From positions 1-64,000 of the forward strand of contig JAUMTX010000001.1 in NCBI GenBank assembly GCA_030530985.1: 64,000 nt of DNA. The letters are read 5' to 3'. The stretch is from Corynebacterium sp. (GTDB lineage Bacteria > Actinomycetota > Actinomycetes > Mycobacteriales > Mycobacteriaceae). Below are positions 20,068 to 30,038 of this stretch, piece by piece. Numbering within the stretch: position 1 is the stretch's first letter; each line of letters starts with the position of its first letter. The notes below the pieces were generated by a model. It made no database searches. It had not been told where the DNA came from and worked only from the letters and a program-made list of their open reading frames with translations. The translations under genes were made by a program, and so were the position numbers.

Positions 20068-20364
20068 CTAAGACATCTGCCAGGACTGGGCTGCACGCTT
20101 ATTGACAGCATCCATATTGGCGTTGCTCTGATGCAGATTCTTGGAGATGGTCTGGAGAATCATATTGAGATTCGCCATGGACTTATCCCACTGCTCCTGC
20201 GCCACGTTATATGCGGCGGCGGATTCGCCTTGCCATTCGGCCACCATTGGCTGAAGTCGGCGCTTGAGTTCTGTGAGCCTCTCGGTGATCTTTGCGGCTT
20301 GGGAGTTGATGCTCTGCGATGCGGCAGAAATCTCACCGAAGTTGTACTTGATCCTGGTACTCAT
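20068..20364 (-). CDS. esxT: WXG100 protein EsxT
   Basis: A 98-residue ESAT-6-like helical hairpin. The WXG turn is W44-Q-G46 (AEWQGES). It pairs with the product of the gene 14 nt upstream and is secreted by the ESX-4 machine encoded alongside. The assignment as T follows the order eccC, associated protein, esxU, esxT, rplM known from M. tuberculosis. Confidence 0.92.
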   Translation of the reverse strand: MSTRIKYNFGEISAASQSINSQAAKITERLTELKRRLQPMVAEWQGESAAAYNVAQEQWDKSMANLNMILQTISKNLHQSNANMDAVNKRAAQSWQMS

Positions 20365-20378
20365 TGAGCAGTTCCTTT

Positions 20379-20684
20379 CTAGCTGTTGCCAGCCATCTTG
20401 GTGAATACATTGGCGTTGAGGGACTCTTGCTCATCGAAGGCCTGAGCATTGGCAGTGATATTGCGTCCAATGCTTTGGAGTGCCTCGCTGAGGTTTTTGG
20501 CGTTGTGGTCCCACTCAGTCATCAATTTGACGAAGCTTGCCTGTGCATTACCCGCCCAGTGGCTGGACAGGTTGGTGACAATGCGCTTGATGTCAGTCAG
20601 ATTCTGATTTACCTCCAGACGAACATTCTCGACATCAGTTGCAGCTTTCCGCATCACGTCGGATGTGGTGATAAAAGTACTCAT
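20379..20684 (-). CDS. esxU: WXG100 protein EsxU
   Basis: A 101-residue ESAT-6/CFP-10 family protein with the WXG turn at W43-A-G45 (SHWAGNA). It is predicted to form a helical dimer with EsxT and to be exported through EccC. The end is short after the second helix, and no clear YxxxD/E export signal is seen, so recognition may use the partner. Confidence 0.92.
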   Translation of the reverse strand: MSTFITTSDVMRKAATDVENVRLEVNQNLTDIKRIVTNLSSHWAGNAQASFVKLMTEWDHNAKNLSEALQSIGRNITANAQAFDEQESLNANVFTKMAGNS

Positions 20685-20786
20685 GTGAGCCTTTCTTCTC
20701 GTAGGGATGGGGTCAAAGCCTCTGCAGCGGCTTTCATTCCATTAGACGGGTGATGATTTTTTACCGTCCCGAACTGCAAAATATGG

Positions 20787-21788
20787 CTAACTACCTGCAG
20801 TTTTCTTTAACGTGTTAGTCTGCTCTACCAGACTGTTACAACGGCTCATTTGGGCCTCTGTTGGCTGCTGTCGCGTATGGCATCCAATGGAGATACGCGT
20901 AGGGTTCTCACGCCAGCTCGTCCAATAGACCACAGAGCCATCCCCCGGCTCCTCCACATAGTCAATGGTGTTGGCACGCCCATGGCGCGGCGCAATGGCC
21001 CGCAGATTTGGATCCTCCGTGATCATCTCCAGCATCAACTCGTCCTCATAGACCAAGTCACGCAGAACCATAATGCGCTGATCGGGGTCGGTGGACAGAC
21101 TGCCCACTACCCCATCGCCAACCACTTGCCAATTGACGCTACTCGGCACCACGAAGCCATTGAGCTGCACATTTCCATCAGAGGCCCCAAAGAGACTTGC
21201 AGCCGAGCTACTCGACGTAGGCTCCTGGCTACCGCCAAGCATGCTCTGGGCCCCACTCTGATTTCCGCTCTGAGTCCCGCTCTGGGTGCCCGGCAACATC
21301 ACGGGGCTACTGGTCGGCAAATTAATCTTCTTGCCGTTATAAATAATCGAGCCCTGGCCCTCCGCATTGGCCGGCATGACCTCCGCAGAAACCTCCGTGG
21401 CGGCATCATCACGGGCATAGACCATGGCGCCAATGGCAGCCAAGACAACAAAAACCGATGCGAGAGAAGCGCAGGTCAACAGCGGCTTCCTGCGTTTCTT
21501 CGCCGGCTTCTCCGGGCTATACTCAGCCGGGAAGGCCAAAACACCCTGGGCCAACAAAGCCGAAATCAGGCTTTCCGTGGCCTTCTTATCACCCTTGACG
21601 GCCACATCAATATCAGGCCAATCAGGGCCACCAATCTCCTTGATCTGAGTGCAGACTGCTTTCGCAGCCCAACCCTCCGCCACACCGGCAGCAGGCAAAT
21701 CATAACGGTAGATGGCATCAGCCCCAGGAACCCCGGAGATGATAGTTGCTGTTTCCAGCAGATTGATTTCTAAACGAATACGGCTCAT
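20787..21788 (-). CDS. Type VII secretion-associated protein (Rv3446c-like)
   Basis: A 333-residue protein: a cytoplasmic N-terminal part (residues 1-97), a Lys/Arg-rich stop (PEKPAKKRRKP), one membrane segment near 101-126, then an extracytoplasmic part with a Gln/Ser/Gly repeat (GTQSGTQSGNQSGAQS) and a folded C-terminal domain. Its start overlaps the eccC stop by 4 nt. Position and topology match the associated protein found between eccC4 and esxU in actinobacteria. Its role in secretion is not established. Confidence 0.85.
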   Translation of the reverse strand: MSRIRLEINLLETATIISGVPGADAIYRYDLPAAGVAEGWAAKAVCTQIKEIGGPDWPDIDVAVKGDKKATESLISALLAQGVLAFPAEYSPEKPAKKRRKPLLTCASLASVFVVLAAIGAMVYARDDAATEVSAEVMPANAEGQGSIIYNGKKINLPTSSPVMLPGTQSGTQSGNQSGAQSMLGGSQEPTSSSSAASLFGASDGNVQLNGFVVPSSVNWQVVGDGVVGSLSTDPDQRIMVLRDLVYEDELMLEMITEDPNLRAIAPRHGRANTIDYVEEPGDGSVVYWTSWRENPTRISIGCHTRQQPTEAQMSRCNSLVEQTNTLKKTAGS

Positions 21789-24700
21789 GAGAGTCCTTTC
21801 TCTTCAGGCCGGGCAACCAATATCAGGTTATTCGGGCCAAGGTGGCCGCGACCCGGCGGTTGGTGGGTTGTACGAATGCCCAGCACACTGCCCTCATCAG
21901 GATCAGTATCGAGAAGCAGCACAGTGGGACTTTGGTCTTTAATATCCCCAATGACCGGCTGATACAGCGCACGATGAAGACCACCGGCATTACGGGCAAT
22001 CACAATGGACAGCCCAATATCACGGGCATAAGGGATAAGGCTTTGGAGAGGTGACAGGGTCATGTCCGGTAGCACATCGAGGTCGTCGATAAGCAAGAAA
22101 ATATGAGGGCCCTGCCACCAACTACGCGTGCGAAGCTGCTCCGGAGTGGTATCTGCCTGCGGCAATCGCAAACTGAGGTAGTCAACCAAATCCGAAATCG
22201 CAGCCGAACTCGCATCCGAGGAAGCGCTATATGCCCGCGTCACCGAAGGCGACACCAAACCCAAATGACTACGCTTATGGTCCAGCATCACAATCTGCGC
22301 ATCCGGCATCTGTTCAATATTGCGAACAATGGTGGCCAAGGCCGTGGACTTACCCGAACCACGATTACCCGCAATGAACAAGAAGGGGTTCTCCACAAAA
22401 TTCCAGGTAGCAGGCACCAAACCGGCGCCGCGCAGACCAAGCGTAATCGCGCCGGGCTCCAGCGGCAGCTCGCTGAGCATAATGTGCTGCGGCAGTTCCT
22501 TGAGCACCGGCACCGGCTGCTCCCCGCGGGCACGAATTTCATCAATGATGCGCGCGCTTTCCTCTTCGCTTGCCGACGCCACCATAATCTGCTCGCCCAC
22601 ATAACTGATTCCGCGTCCTGGCTGCTCAGGAACCTGTTTCTGCGATTTGATCTCAACGAGGCTATCCATCGGGTCGCTCAATTTAAGCTCAATGCGGTTA
22701 GTTATGGAATCCCTGGCGGCCATGCGAATACCGCCCCAGCGTGGGGTGCTGACAATCAGGTGCACGCGGGCGGCCAAACCATCGGAGGCAATATGGGTGA
22801 GAATATCCCCATAGTCCTCATTGAGGTTATGCCAACCATCAATAAACAGCAGCGTATGGCGCTCTTCCGGCTGATCCACAAAACTACTGACCTCATCAAT
22901 GACGGCGCGAATACGCTCCGGATCACTGGCCACCGCAGCCACATGCGGCAAGCCTGCAAGACTATCGAACTCACTACCAATGCAGTAAAAGCGCAGTTCA
23001 TCGGTACTGTGAGTACCAGCGAGGCTCAAAGCAATACTGCGCAGAGCCGTACTCTTGCCACTTTGGGGGCCGCCACAGACGGCCACATGGCCGCCAGCGC
23101 CCTGCAGGTCCATAATCAGTGGGTCTTGGCGCTGGACTGCCGGCCTATCAATCAAACCAAGCACACAACGCAAGAAACCCGGCTTCGGATTCTCGCTGGT
23201 CAACGCACCCAAGCTGAGATTCGGCGGCAATGGGTCCAACCAAATCTTATGGGCCCGCATCTCCCCAGCCGCCCGCCGGCTCGCATCCACAATCAAGTCC
23301 GCAATACTCTTGGAACTATTGTGGTTGTGGCTGCGGGTGTGAACATATTCCAGGCTATGCCAGCCCTGAAAGGCAACCATGGGTGCTGGGGCTGCCTCAC
23401 TGATTTCCTCCACAGGCCCGGAGACATAGTCGGCCTTAAAGCGCACCGGCTCATCGGCATCAACTTTCAAATATCCCAGGCCAGGCTGGGCCGGAAGCGA
23501 ATAGGCATCCGGAACGCCCAAGACTTGGCGGGACTCACTGGCGGAGAAAGTCTTCAAACCAATCCTGTAGGAGAGGTGCGAATCCAAACCACGCAGTTTG
23601 CCTTCCTCCAAGCGCTGGCTGGCAAGCAGCAGGTGCATTTCCAAGGAGCGGCCAAGACGGCCCACCGCGACGAACAGATCTGCAAAATCAGGGTGCTGAC
23701 CTAGGAGTTCTGAAAACTCATCGAGGATAATGAGCAGGGCCGGCATGGGTCCGAATTCCTCCGCCAACTCCCCGGCATAGTAGGCCTTATTGTAGGCGGA
23801 GACATTGGCAAAATTCCCGGCGCGGCGTAGCACTTCCTGGCGCCTGGTCATTTCACCATTGATGGCGTCTTGCATGCGCTCAACCAGGGTGGCTTCCTCA
23901 CTGAGGTTGGTGATGACGGCACTGGTGTGGGGCAGGCCGTCAAGTCCCAGGAAGGTAGCGCCACCTTTGAAGTCCACCAAAACCAGGTTGAGGGCCTCAG
24001 GGCTGTGTGTGGAGGCCAGGGCCACAACAAGGGTGCGTAGGAGCTCGGATTTTCCGGAGCCGGTGGCACCAATGCATAGGCCGTGTGGCCCCACACCGCC
24101 TTGGGCGTGTTCTTTCAAATCAAGAAGTACGGGTTTGCCCTGGTTATCCACCCCAATTGGCACTTTGAGCCGCATGCGGCCACGCGGCGACCAATCCAGG
24201 TTGGTCATGACAGTGGTGTGCTGTTCGGTGGCCATGGGGCGCCGATAGCCGGTGAGGGCCCGTGCGAAATATTCGGCTTGGTCGTGGCTGAGCCTATCGG
24301 CCTGCCCTAGTTTTTCCACACCTTGTGGGGTATCCATGCTGATGGTGGCGGATTCCCCGCAGATTTCAATGGTGACTTCATCACTATTGGCCCCGAAGGC
24401 GAGCACACAGTTGGTGTCCGGTGGGGGCGTATTGCCCACGTGGACGTGGAATTCTGCCTGCTCAATGCTATGGGGAGTCCATTTGAGCCAGTCCCATTCG
24501 TCCGTATCCCAACTAATGCTGAGTACTTCTGGCCCGTAGTGGAAGAGGAGTTGGCAGACTAGTGCCCGCACCCCGTCCATGGCTGCCGCCCCGGTGAAGT
24601 GGATCCGCGCGAAGGCCCCCATTTCCAGCACTAATGGCATGTCGGGTACTGTCCCGTATGCGGCGACGAATTGGCGCATGGCCACGCTGCACACGGGGTC

Positions 24701-25228
24701 CAGGTCTTCGGTGGCGCCCGAGTCGGGTACTTCAATTGGGGTGCACAGGCCGGTGGTGGCGGTGCCAACGCGGATGGGGAATGCATCGGCTTCCCGCTCC
24801 CACATTCTGCGCGAACCTAGCATTGACCAGAGCTTTTCCGGATCTGGGTGGTAGTGCATTTGGTTGAGGCGCTGTTGGTGCGCGTTCTCGTGGGCTTTGT
24901 GCCTAATGACTTCGACATGGCGCATAAAGGCGCGGCGTTGTTCATCGAGGTCTTCGGCGCGCATGCCGCCGCCCATCCCCAGCATGCTTGCCACCATCAT
25001 GAGCGGGAAGAGCGCCATCATTGGGTTGGCGCCGCCGCGCAGCATGAAGAAAAGCATGCCGATGACCAGCAGAATCATGAGTGCTGGCATGATGAGTCGC
25101 ACCAGCGGTACCGGCTGTGGCCGGGGTGCTGGCGGAATCTTTTCAGGGGTGATGACCCCTTGTGGGAGTGGCGGGGCGATAGCGCTTTCGCCCTGGTGAA
25201 GCGGTCGGACGACCGTAATCACGTTCAT
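21785..25228 (-). CDS. eccC: ESX-4 secretion ATPase EccC
   Basis: A 1147-residue FtsK/SpoIIIE-type motor, EccCa and EccCb fused. Two membrane segments lie near residues 44-90, followed by three ATPase modules. The Walker A motifs are GATGSGKS (about 386), GGPQSGKST (about 722) and GNRGSGKST (about 952). Matching Walker B strands are LLIILDEFSELL, TLLFIDGWH and IFLLIDDLD. The first domain is expected to power export, and the later ones bind substrates. It is divergent from eccD, with only about 43 bases between the starts. Confidence 0.96.
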   Translation of the reverse strand: MNVITVVRPLHQGESAIAPPLPQGVITPEKIPPAPRPQPVPLVRLIMPALMILLVIGMLFFMLRGGANPMMALFPLMMVASMLGMGGGMRAEDLDEQRRAFMRHVEVIRHKAHENAHQQRLNQMHYHPDPEKLWSMLGSRRMWEREADAFPIRVGTATTGLCTPIEVPDSGATEDLDPVCSVAMRQFVAAYGTVPDMPLVLEMGAFARIHFTGAAAMDGVRALVCQLLFHYGPEVLSISWDTDEWDWLKWTPHSIEQAEFHVHVGNTPPPDTNCVLAFGANSDEVTIEICGESATISMDTPQGVEKLGQADRLSHDQAEYFARALTGYRRPMATEQHTTVMTNLDWSPRGRMRLKVPIGVDNQGKPVLLDLKEHAQGGVGPHGLCIGATGSGKSELLRTLVVALASTHSPEALNLVLVDFKGGATFLGLDGLPHTSAVITNLSEEATLVERMQDAINGEMTRRQEVLRRAGNFANVSAYNKAYYAGELAEEFGPMPALLIILDEFSELLGQHPDFADLFVAVGRLGRSLEMHLLLASQRLEEGKLRGLDSHLSYRIGLKTFSASESRQVLGVPDAYSLPAQPGLGYLKVDADEPVRFKADYVSGPVEEISEAAPAPMVAFQGWHSLEYVHTRSHNHNSSKSIADLIVDASRRAAGEMRAHKIWLDPLPPNLSLGALTSENPKPGFLRCVLGLIDRPAVQRQDPLIMDLQGAGGHVAVCGGPQSGKSTALRSIALSLAGTHSTDELRFYCIGSEFDSLAGLPHVAAVASDPERIRAVIDEVSSFVDQPEERHTLLFIDGWHNLNEDYGDILTHIASDGLAARVHLIVSTPRWGGIRMAARDSITNRIELKLSDPMDSLVEIKSQKQVPEQPGRGISYVGEQIMVASASEEESARIIDEIRARGEQPVPVLKELPQHIMLSELPLEPGAITLGLRGAGLVPATWNFVENPFLFIAGNRGSGKSTALATIVRNIEQMPDAQIVMLDHKRSHLGLVSPSVTRAYSASSDASSAAISDLVDYLSLRLPQADTTPEQLRTRSWWQGPHIFLLIDDLDVLPDMTLSPLQSLIPYARDIGLSIVIARNAGGLHRALYQPVIGDIKDQSPTVLLLDTDPDEGSVLGIRTTHQPPGRGHLGPNNLILVARPEEKGLS

Positions 25229-25271
25229 TCATGTCCAATCCCCCTTTACCCAATCTTCATGATAATGCATA

Positions 25272-26618
25272 ATGGAATCTAGGGAAAGGGTGGGAAGAGG
25301 AAATGTGTCCCTTCACGTACACCCACAAAGCATTAATGCAGCGTATAGGCTACGTGTGCGCCTTGAGCTGCCCGCCGGGGATAAGGCCCTGGATATTTCT
25401 ATCCCGTCGCGGATGTCTTTGGCTGAGGTTTTGGAAGAACTTTTAGCCTTATTGGAGGCCCCGGCGATTGATTCGCCGTGGTCTATTTCGACTGCTCTTG
25501 GCACTGAGTTGGATTATTCGGTGCCTCTTGCCCAGTTGCCGATTGGCCAGGGCTCCACTATTGTTCTTCGGCCCTACCAGTTGGCCCCGCATCCGGTTTT
25601 GGTTGATGCCGCTGAATCTTTGGCCGATTTGCCTACAACGAGCCGTATCCAGGGGCTTTCTTTGGCGCTCTTCCTTGCGTGCTCTGTGGGGATTATGGTG
25701 ATTGCGCCTTTTGCCCCGGCGGCTGTGGTGCTTGCTTTGGTGTCTTTTGGTGTGGCTGCGTGGTCGCGCGCCGCTGGTTCTGTTTTTGGTGCTGCGGGCT
25801 CCATCTTTCTTGGCTTATCGACGTCCTCCTTTCTCACCATGGCCGGTTTTAGCTGGGCTTTGGCGGGCTGTGGTGGTTCGGTTTTGGCTTTGGCCACTCT
25901 GCCTATTGGTTTAATTCGTGCACCTCGTATTCTTGCAGGCTGTGGCACTATTTTTGTCATTCTGCTGCTTTCTTGCGGCTTGAGTTTGTTGCTGCCAAGC
26001 CTGTGGGCTTTTGGTTCGGCTTTGAGTCTTATTGGTTTGGTGGCTCTGATGGTGGGCCCGCAGGCCTGTGCCACTCTTTCTGGTTTGAAGGTGCCGCGCC
26101 TGCCGAGTGCCGGTGAGGAGCTCACTACCCCGGAGCCCCGCTCTTTTTCGGATGAGGCTTCCTGTGCCTTGGAGCTTCATGAGGGCTCCACTATCGGCGC
26201 CTGCATTTGTATTGCCGCCGGCATGCTCATTCCGTCTTTTATGTGCCTCTGGCTGGGGCTTTCTTCGCCTCGTTTTGTATTCGGTGCCATGATTGCTGTG
26301 GCTGGGGCCTGTGCTCTGCATTGTGTGCGCATGCGCACCACCCCTAGTGCCTGGGCTTTGTGGTTGGTTCTCATTGCTATGGTGCTCTCCTGGGCCATGG
26401 TGGCCAGCAATCAGGATATTGCTCATTGGTCTGCCATTCTGCCTCTTGTGGTCTTTGTCCTGCTGCTTTCTGGACCTGTCGTTGCCTATTGGTTGGCGGA
26501 TGCGGCCCCGACCACCATTGTGTGGATTGAGCGCATGGAGTCCCTCTGTGTGGCTTTTGCCCTGCCCATGCTCTGCTATTCCATGGGCCTTTTCCACTTT
26601 GTCAGGGGGCTTCTCTAA
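25272..26618 (+). CDS. eccD: ESX-4 membrane channel component EccD
   Basis: A 448-residue protein with an N-terminal ubiquitin-like domain (about residues 22-100) and about eleven membrane segments. EccD dimers build most of the inner-membrane pore. Start choice is open: ATG 25272 sits 5 nt after a GATAAT box, which would make the mRNA leaderless, whereas GTG 25305 has an AGAGG site 4 nt upstream. The stop overlaps the mycP ATG as TAATG. Confidence 0.92.
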   Translation: MESRERVGRGNVSLHVHPQSINAAYRLRVRLELPAGDKALDISIPSRMSLAEVLEELLALLEAPAIDSPWSISTALGTELDYSVPLAQLPIGQGSTIVLRPYQLAPHPVLVDAAESLADLPTTSRIQGLSLALFLACSVGIMVIAPFAPAAVVLALVSFGVAAWSRAAGSVFGAAGSIFLGLSTSSFLTMAGFSWALAGCGGSVLALATLPIGLIRAPRILAGCGTIFVILLLSCGLSLLLPSLWAFGSALSLIGLVALMVGPQACATLSGLKVPRLPSAGEELTTPEPRSFSDEASCALELHEGSTIGACICIAAGMLIPSFMCLWLGLSSPRFVFGAMIAVAGACALHCVRMRTTPSAWALWLVLIAMVLSWAMVASNQDIAHWSAILPLVVFVLLLSGPVVAYWLADAAPTTIVWIERMESLCVAFALPMLCYSMGLFHFVRGLL

Positions 26619-27958
26619 TGCGCAGATTTTTTGTGATTATGGCGGCCACTGCCCTGTGGATCTGCACCGGTGCACCTTCCACCTGGGCGGATGGAATTTG
26701 GCAGCCCCCAACCTATGGGGAGAAGGAAGTAGCCACAGTGACGGTAACGGCAACCCACACCGTCACCCAAACTGCAGTGCAGCATAATGTGGAGCGCATT
26801 ACTGAACGGGTTACTGAACAGCACACCGTTCACAGTACCGTGCACAGCACTGAGCGCGAGACTATTCACACCACTCCGAAGCCCGAGGTTCCCGTCGAGC
26901 TTGCCGATAACTTAGCCGCTGCCCCGCTTGGGTGTAATCCGGTGGGTATTCCTGTCCAGGGTGATGAGGGCCCACCGCCCATTAGTGCAGATGAACTGGC
27001 CCACGCGCACCAATTTGCCACAGGCAAGGGCGTCAAGGTTGCCATTATTGATACTGGAATTGCACCGCACCCGCGCCTAGCAGGCAGAATACACAGTCTG
27101 TCCGGTGAGCATGTGGATTGTGATGGCCACGGCACCGTTGTGGCAGGCATTATTGGTGCCGCCCCGGGCAGCGGGGTGACGGGCATTGCCCCGCAGGCAA
27201 CCCTCATTGATGTGCCGGACCGTGGGGGTAATTTGGAGAGCCTGGCGGATGCCATTATTCGTGCGGTGGATGCCGGCGCCCATGTGATTAATATCAGCAT
27301 TGTGGGTTGCTTTAGCCCCGACAGGCCAGCCAATACAGCCGGGGTGGATAGGGCCTTGGGCTATGCGGAGCGCGAAAATGTGGTGGTCATTGGGGCCGCG
27401 GGGAATATTGGCGATGGGTGTGAGGCCGGATCGGTGGTCTACCCGGCGCATGCGCCAACGGTGATTAGTGTGGGGGCTGTGGATAATGGCTATGCGGTGG
27501 CGGGCTATAGTGTGGCCGACCCGAGCCGTTTTGGGGTTAATGCCCCAGGAGCCATGCACATGGGTTTGGCAGCCCAGGGTGGGGGTTTTATTCGCGCCTT
27601 GGCCACAGACCGTCCTTTGGTGGGCACGAGTTTTGCTGCCCCTGTGGTCAGTGGGGCCGCAGCCCTGCTGCGCGAGCGCTACCCAGAGGCCACTGCCGCG
27701 GAGATTCGCCAGCGTATTGCGGGTGCCAAGGCGGGCAGTTCCGGCACCATTGAGATTTCTCGTGTGATGAGTGCCCTGCCCTATGATCCGCACTACCGCC
27801 TGGAGGCAGTAAGCTATGAGCGCCCACAAGAAAGACCAGCCGCCAACTATCTTTTGATAGCCGGGGCTGGTCTGCTGGGCGCGCTGTGTTTGCTAGTGCC
27901 TTTGGTGTACAGGGCTTCGCGCCGCTTCGACGGACAGGTCGGTGCCAACAGGCAGTAG
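26618..27958 (+). CDS. mycP: Mycosin protease MycP of ESX-4
   Basis: A 446-residue membrane-anchored subtilase. Signal peptide to about residue 24; catalytic Asp145 (IIDTGIAPH), His171 (CDGHGTVVAG) and Ser338 (GTSFAAPV); C-terminal membrane helix (about 412-430) with a short basic tail. Between the signal peptide and the protease domain lies a ~50-residue Thr/His/Glu/Val-rich segment (about 38-88). MycP stabilises the ESX membrane complex and can cleave substrates. The last 66 bases overlap eccB on the opposite strand. Confidence 0.95.
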   Translation: MRRFFVIMAATALWICTGAPSTWADGIWQPPTYGEKEVATVTVTATHTVTQTAVQHNVERITERVTEQHTVHSTVHSTERETIHTTPKPEVPVELADNLAAAPLGCNPVGIPVQGDEGPPPISADELAHAHQFATGKGVKVAIIDTGIAPHPRLAGRIHSLSGEHVDCDGHGTVVAGIIGAAPGSGVTGIAPQATLIDVPDRGGNLESLADAIIRAVDAGAHVINISIVGCFSPDRPANTAGVDRALGYAERENVVVIGAAGNIGDGCEAGSVVYPAHAPTVISVGAVDNGYAVAGYSVADPSRFGVNAPGAMHMGLAAQGGGFIRALATDRPLVGTSFAAPVVSGAAALLRERYPEATAAEIRQRIAGAKAGSSGTIEISRVMSALPYDPHYRLEAVSYERPQERPAANYLLIAGAGLLGALCLLVPLVYRASRRFDGQVGANRQ

Positions 27959-29101
27959 ACGAATAATATCCCACGGTGCAATAGACGGGTCTGTCGCCCC
28001 CACCATTGCCATGACTTCAGGGCTTGGCACGGAGTGGCGCAGGCCCGTCTCGCCGATCACAAAGAGGCCACTTCCCGTATCCACTGGTAGAGCACTGGAA
28101 AGATCCGAATCATAGTGGGTGGCTTCCGTATCCCCCACCAAAGCGAGGCGTGGAATCTCGCTGTCAAAGAAGCGAATATATTCGGGGGAGGCACAGAGCC
28201 GCTGGTTTTTGGTATTTTGAAAATCCACAGGAGAATCAGGCAGCAAAATGCCGGAGGTGGCGCGCTCATAGCTGGCCGCATTAATCTCCCGCTTCGGCAC
28301 CCCCATATTATGGAATAGACTGTGGTGAAAAGCGCTGATGGGGGCCACTTTATTGTCGAATAGCACCCAATTATCGCTATAGGCTTGGGCGAGCGGCACC
28401 TGGTAGGTTGGCTGTTCCTTCATGGCATTGAGCACTGCGGCCCCCACCTGCCATCGCGGGGTGGAATAGTCGATTCCCAATAGGTCCTGGATGGCGCGCC
28501 CTTCGACCCCTGCGGGCACGGCGCGGCGCCCCAGTGGGGTGAGCACATGCAGCTCATTGTCATAGTCGACCAGAATGGCCTCATTATCAGCTAATCGACG
28601 CCCCGCCCCAGGGTCACGCGCCTGCACAATAATGCTCGTATCTTGGGTGCACACAGACCAGGCGCGGGGACCAGGTTTACCATCGAGCCAGGCAGGGGCA
28701 TCCACAATGCCGAGTGCCTGCCCGCGGGGCATGGTTTTGAGCACCTCATCGGAGGCCTTTTTGGGTTGGACGGGTTTACCCAATAGCAAACGCCCGGAGG
28801 TGATATTGGGCACGGGGTGGAGTTGGCCGGCCTCGCCACGCACATAGAGAGCACCGGCATGGGTGCGAATGAGTTGGGCGTCGCCAGGCTGGGTGGCTGG
28901 TTTGAAAAAGGAATAGACGAGCAGGAGAACAACCCCCAGGATGGCGGCGAAAAGTCCGGCCAGGAAGGCGCGGTTGCGGCGACCGAGGGGGTCATGAATC
29001 ATACGAATATCGCCTAGCACCAATCCGTGGAGTAGGCGTTTTTCCAAAAACTTATGGCCGCTGACTTGGGCCTTGGTTGTTGGTGGTAGCAGGCGTACCA
29101 T
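27893..29101 (-). CDS. eccB: ESX-4 core component EccB
   Basis: A 402-residue protein: about 40 cytoplasmic residues, a single membrane helix (43-66), then a large periplasmic domain. Two cysteines (WSVCTQD and RLCASPEY) fit the conserved disulfide of the family. EccB forms the periplasmic part of the ESX complex. It converges on mycP, and the two coding regions share 66 bases in antisense. No eccE is present, as usual for ESX-4. Confidence 0.95.
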   Translation of the reverse strand: MVRLLPPTTKAQVSGHKFLEKRLLHGLVLGDIRMIHDPLGRRNRAFLAGLFAAILGVVLLLVYSFFKPATQPGDAQLIRTHAGALYVRGEAGQLHPVPNITSGRLLLGKPVQPKKASDEVLKTMPRGQALGIVDAPAWLDGKPGPRAWSVCTQDTSIIVQARDPGAGRRLADNEAILVDYDNELHVLTPLGRRAVPAGVEGRAIQDLLGIDYSTPRWQVGAAVLNAMKEQPTYQVPLAQAYSDNWVLFDNKVAPISAFHHSLFHNMGVPKREINAASYERATSGILLPDSPVDFQNTKNQRLCASPEYIRFFDSEIPRLALVGDTEATHYDSDLSSALPVDTGSGLFVIGETGLRHSVPSPEVMAMVGATDPSIAPWDIIRLLPVGTDLSVEAARSPVHQRH

Positions 29102-29131
29102 TGCGCATCCTAACTACCCTTTCCCTGCCTA

Positions 29132-29977
29132 TCATTCTAACTCATCACGGCGGGCTTTAGTTTTCGCAATTCGCTCGGCCCACTGATCCTCCGGCGGGTA
29201 GACCACGCCAACAAGGCTGAGCCCGCAGGCATCGGCAATCGGGGTGAGACTGGTGCGCTTGGGGGCTTTGAGCAGGGTGTCCATAATCTCAGGTTCGTGG
29301 CGCCCCTCCCCCACCGCGATGCAGGCGCCAACCAGGCCGCGCACCATATGCCAACAGAAAGCATCAGCATAGACATCGGCCACAAAGAGGTTGGGTTCAC
29401 GGTCGGTGGAGATATCACGCCAGCGGAAAACTTGGAGTTCGCGCACGGTAGTGGCATGTTCGCGCAGTTTTGAAAAACCGGCAAAGTCATGCAGCCCAAT
29501 GACACGCTGGGCCGCCGCATTCATGCGGTCAATATCCAAGGGGCGTGGCCAATAGGTGGTATCCCTGGCGCGCAGCGGATAAACACCGGCCGGGTCGTGG
29601 CAGAGACGGTATTCATATTGTCTTTGCAGGGCCGAGAAACGCGCATCAAAGTTTGTTGACACCTCAACAATATTTGAAATCCGAATATCGGGGGGAAGGA
29701 GTTTCCGAAGGCGGGTAATCAGGCGTGCGGGGTCGCCATTGGTCGGACGATTATCAATAAGGGAACGGGGCACGTCGGCATGCGCAACCTGCCCGGCCGC
29801 GTGAACGCCGGCGTCGGTACGCCCGGCAACGACCAGTTCAATGGGCGCCTGGGCAATGAGGGATAAAGTATTTTCAATAACGCGTTGGACGGTCCGGGTT
29901 TCAGGATCCTTCTGGCTGGCCCAGCCGTGGAAGTCGGTGCCGTCATAGGAAATATCAAAGCGCAGGCGTATAGTCAC
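29132..29977 (-). CDS. truA: tRNA pseudouridine(38-40) synthase TruA
   Basis: A 281-residue enzyme with the catalytic aspartate Asp55 in GRTDAGVHA and the N-terminal DGTDFHGWASQ. It modifies positions 38-40 of many tRNA anticodon arms. It lies downstream of rplQ but beyond a terminator, and is followed by eccB 30 nt later. Length is typical for actinobacteria. Confidence 0.96.
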   Translation of the reverse strand: MTIRLRFDISYDGTDFHGWASQKDPETRTVQRVIENTLSLIAQAPIELVVAGRTDAGVHAAGQVAHADVPRSLIDNRPTNGDPARLITRLRKLLPPDIRISNIVEVSTNFDARFSALQRQYEYRLCHDPAGVYPLRARDTTYWPRPLDIDRMNAAAQRVIGLHDFAGFSKLREHATTVRELQVFRWRDISTDREPNLFVADVYADAFCWHMVRGLVGACIAVGEGRHEPEIMDTLLKAPKRTSLTPIADACGLSLVGVVYPPEDQWAERIAKTKARRDELE

Positions 29978-29990
29978 TCAACTAGTGTAC

Positions 29991-30022
29991 AAAAAAATGG
30001 CGCCTACCCGAAGGTAGACGCC
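29991..30022 (-). terminator. Intrinsic terminator of the rpoA-rplQ operon
   Basis: Arms 29999-30008 and 30013-30022 (GGCGCCTACC and GGTAGACGCC, one C/A mismatch) around a CGAA loop. Seven A residues before it give a U-run on the minus strand just after rplQ. Confidence 0.88.
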
Positions 30023-30038
30023 AAACCAGATTCCGAAA

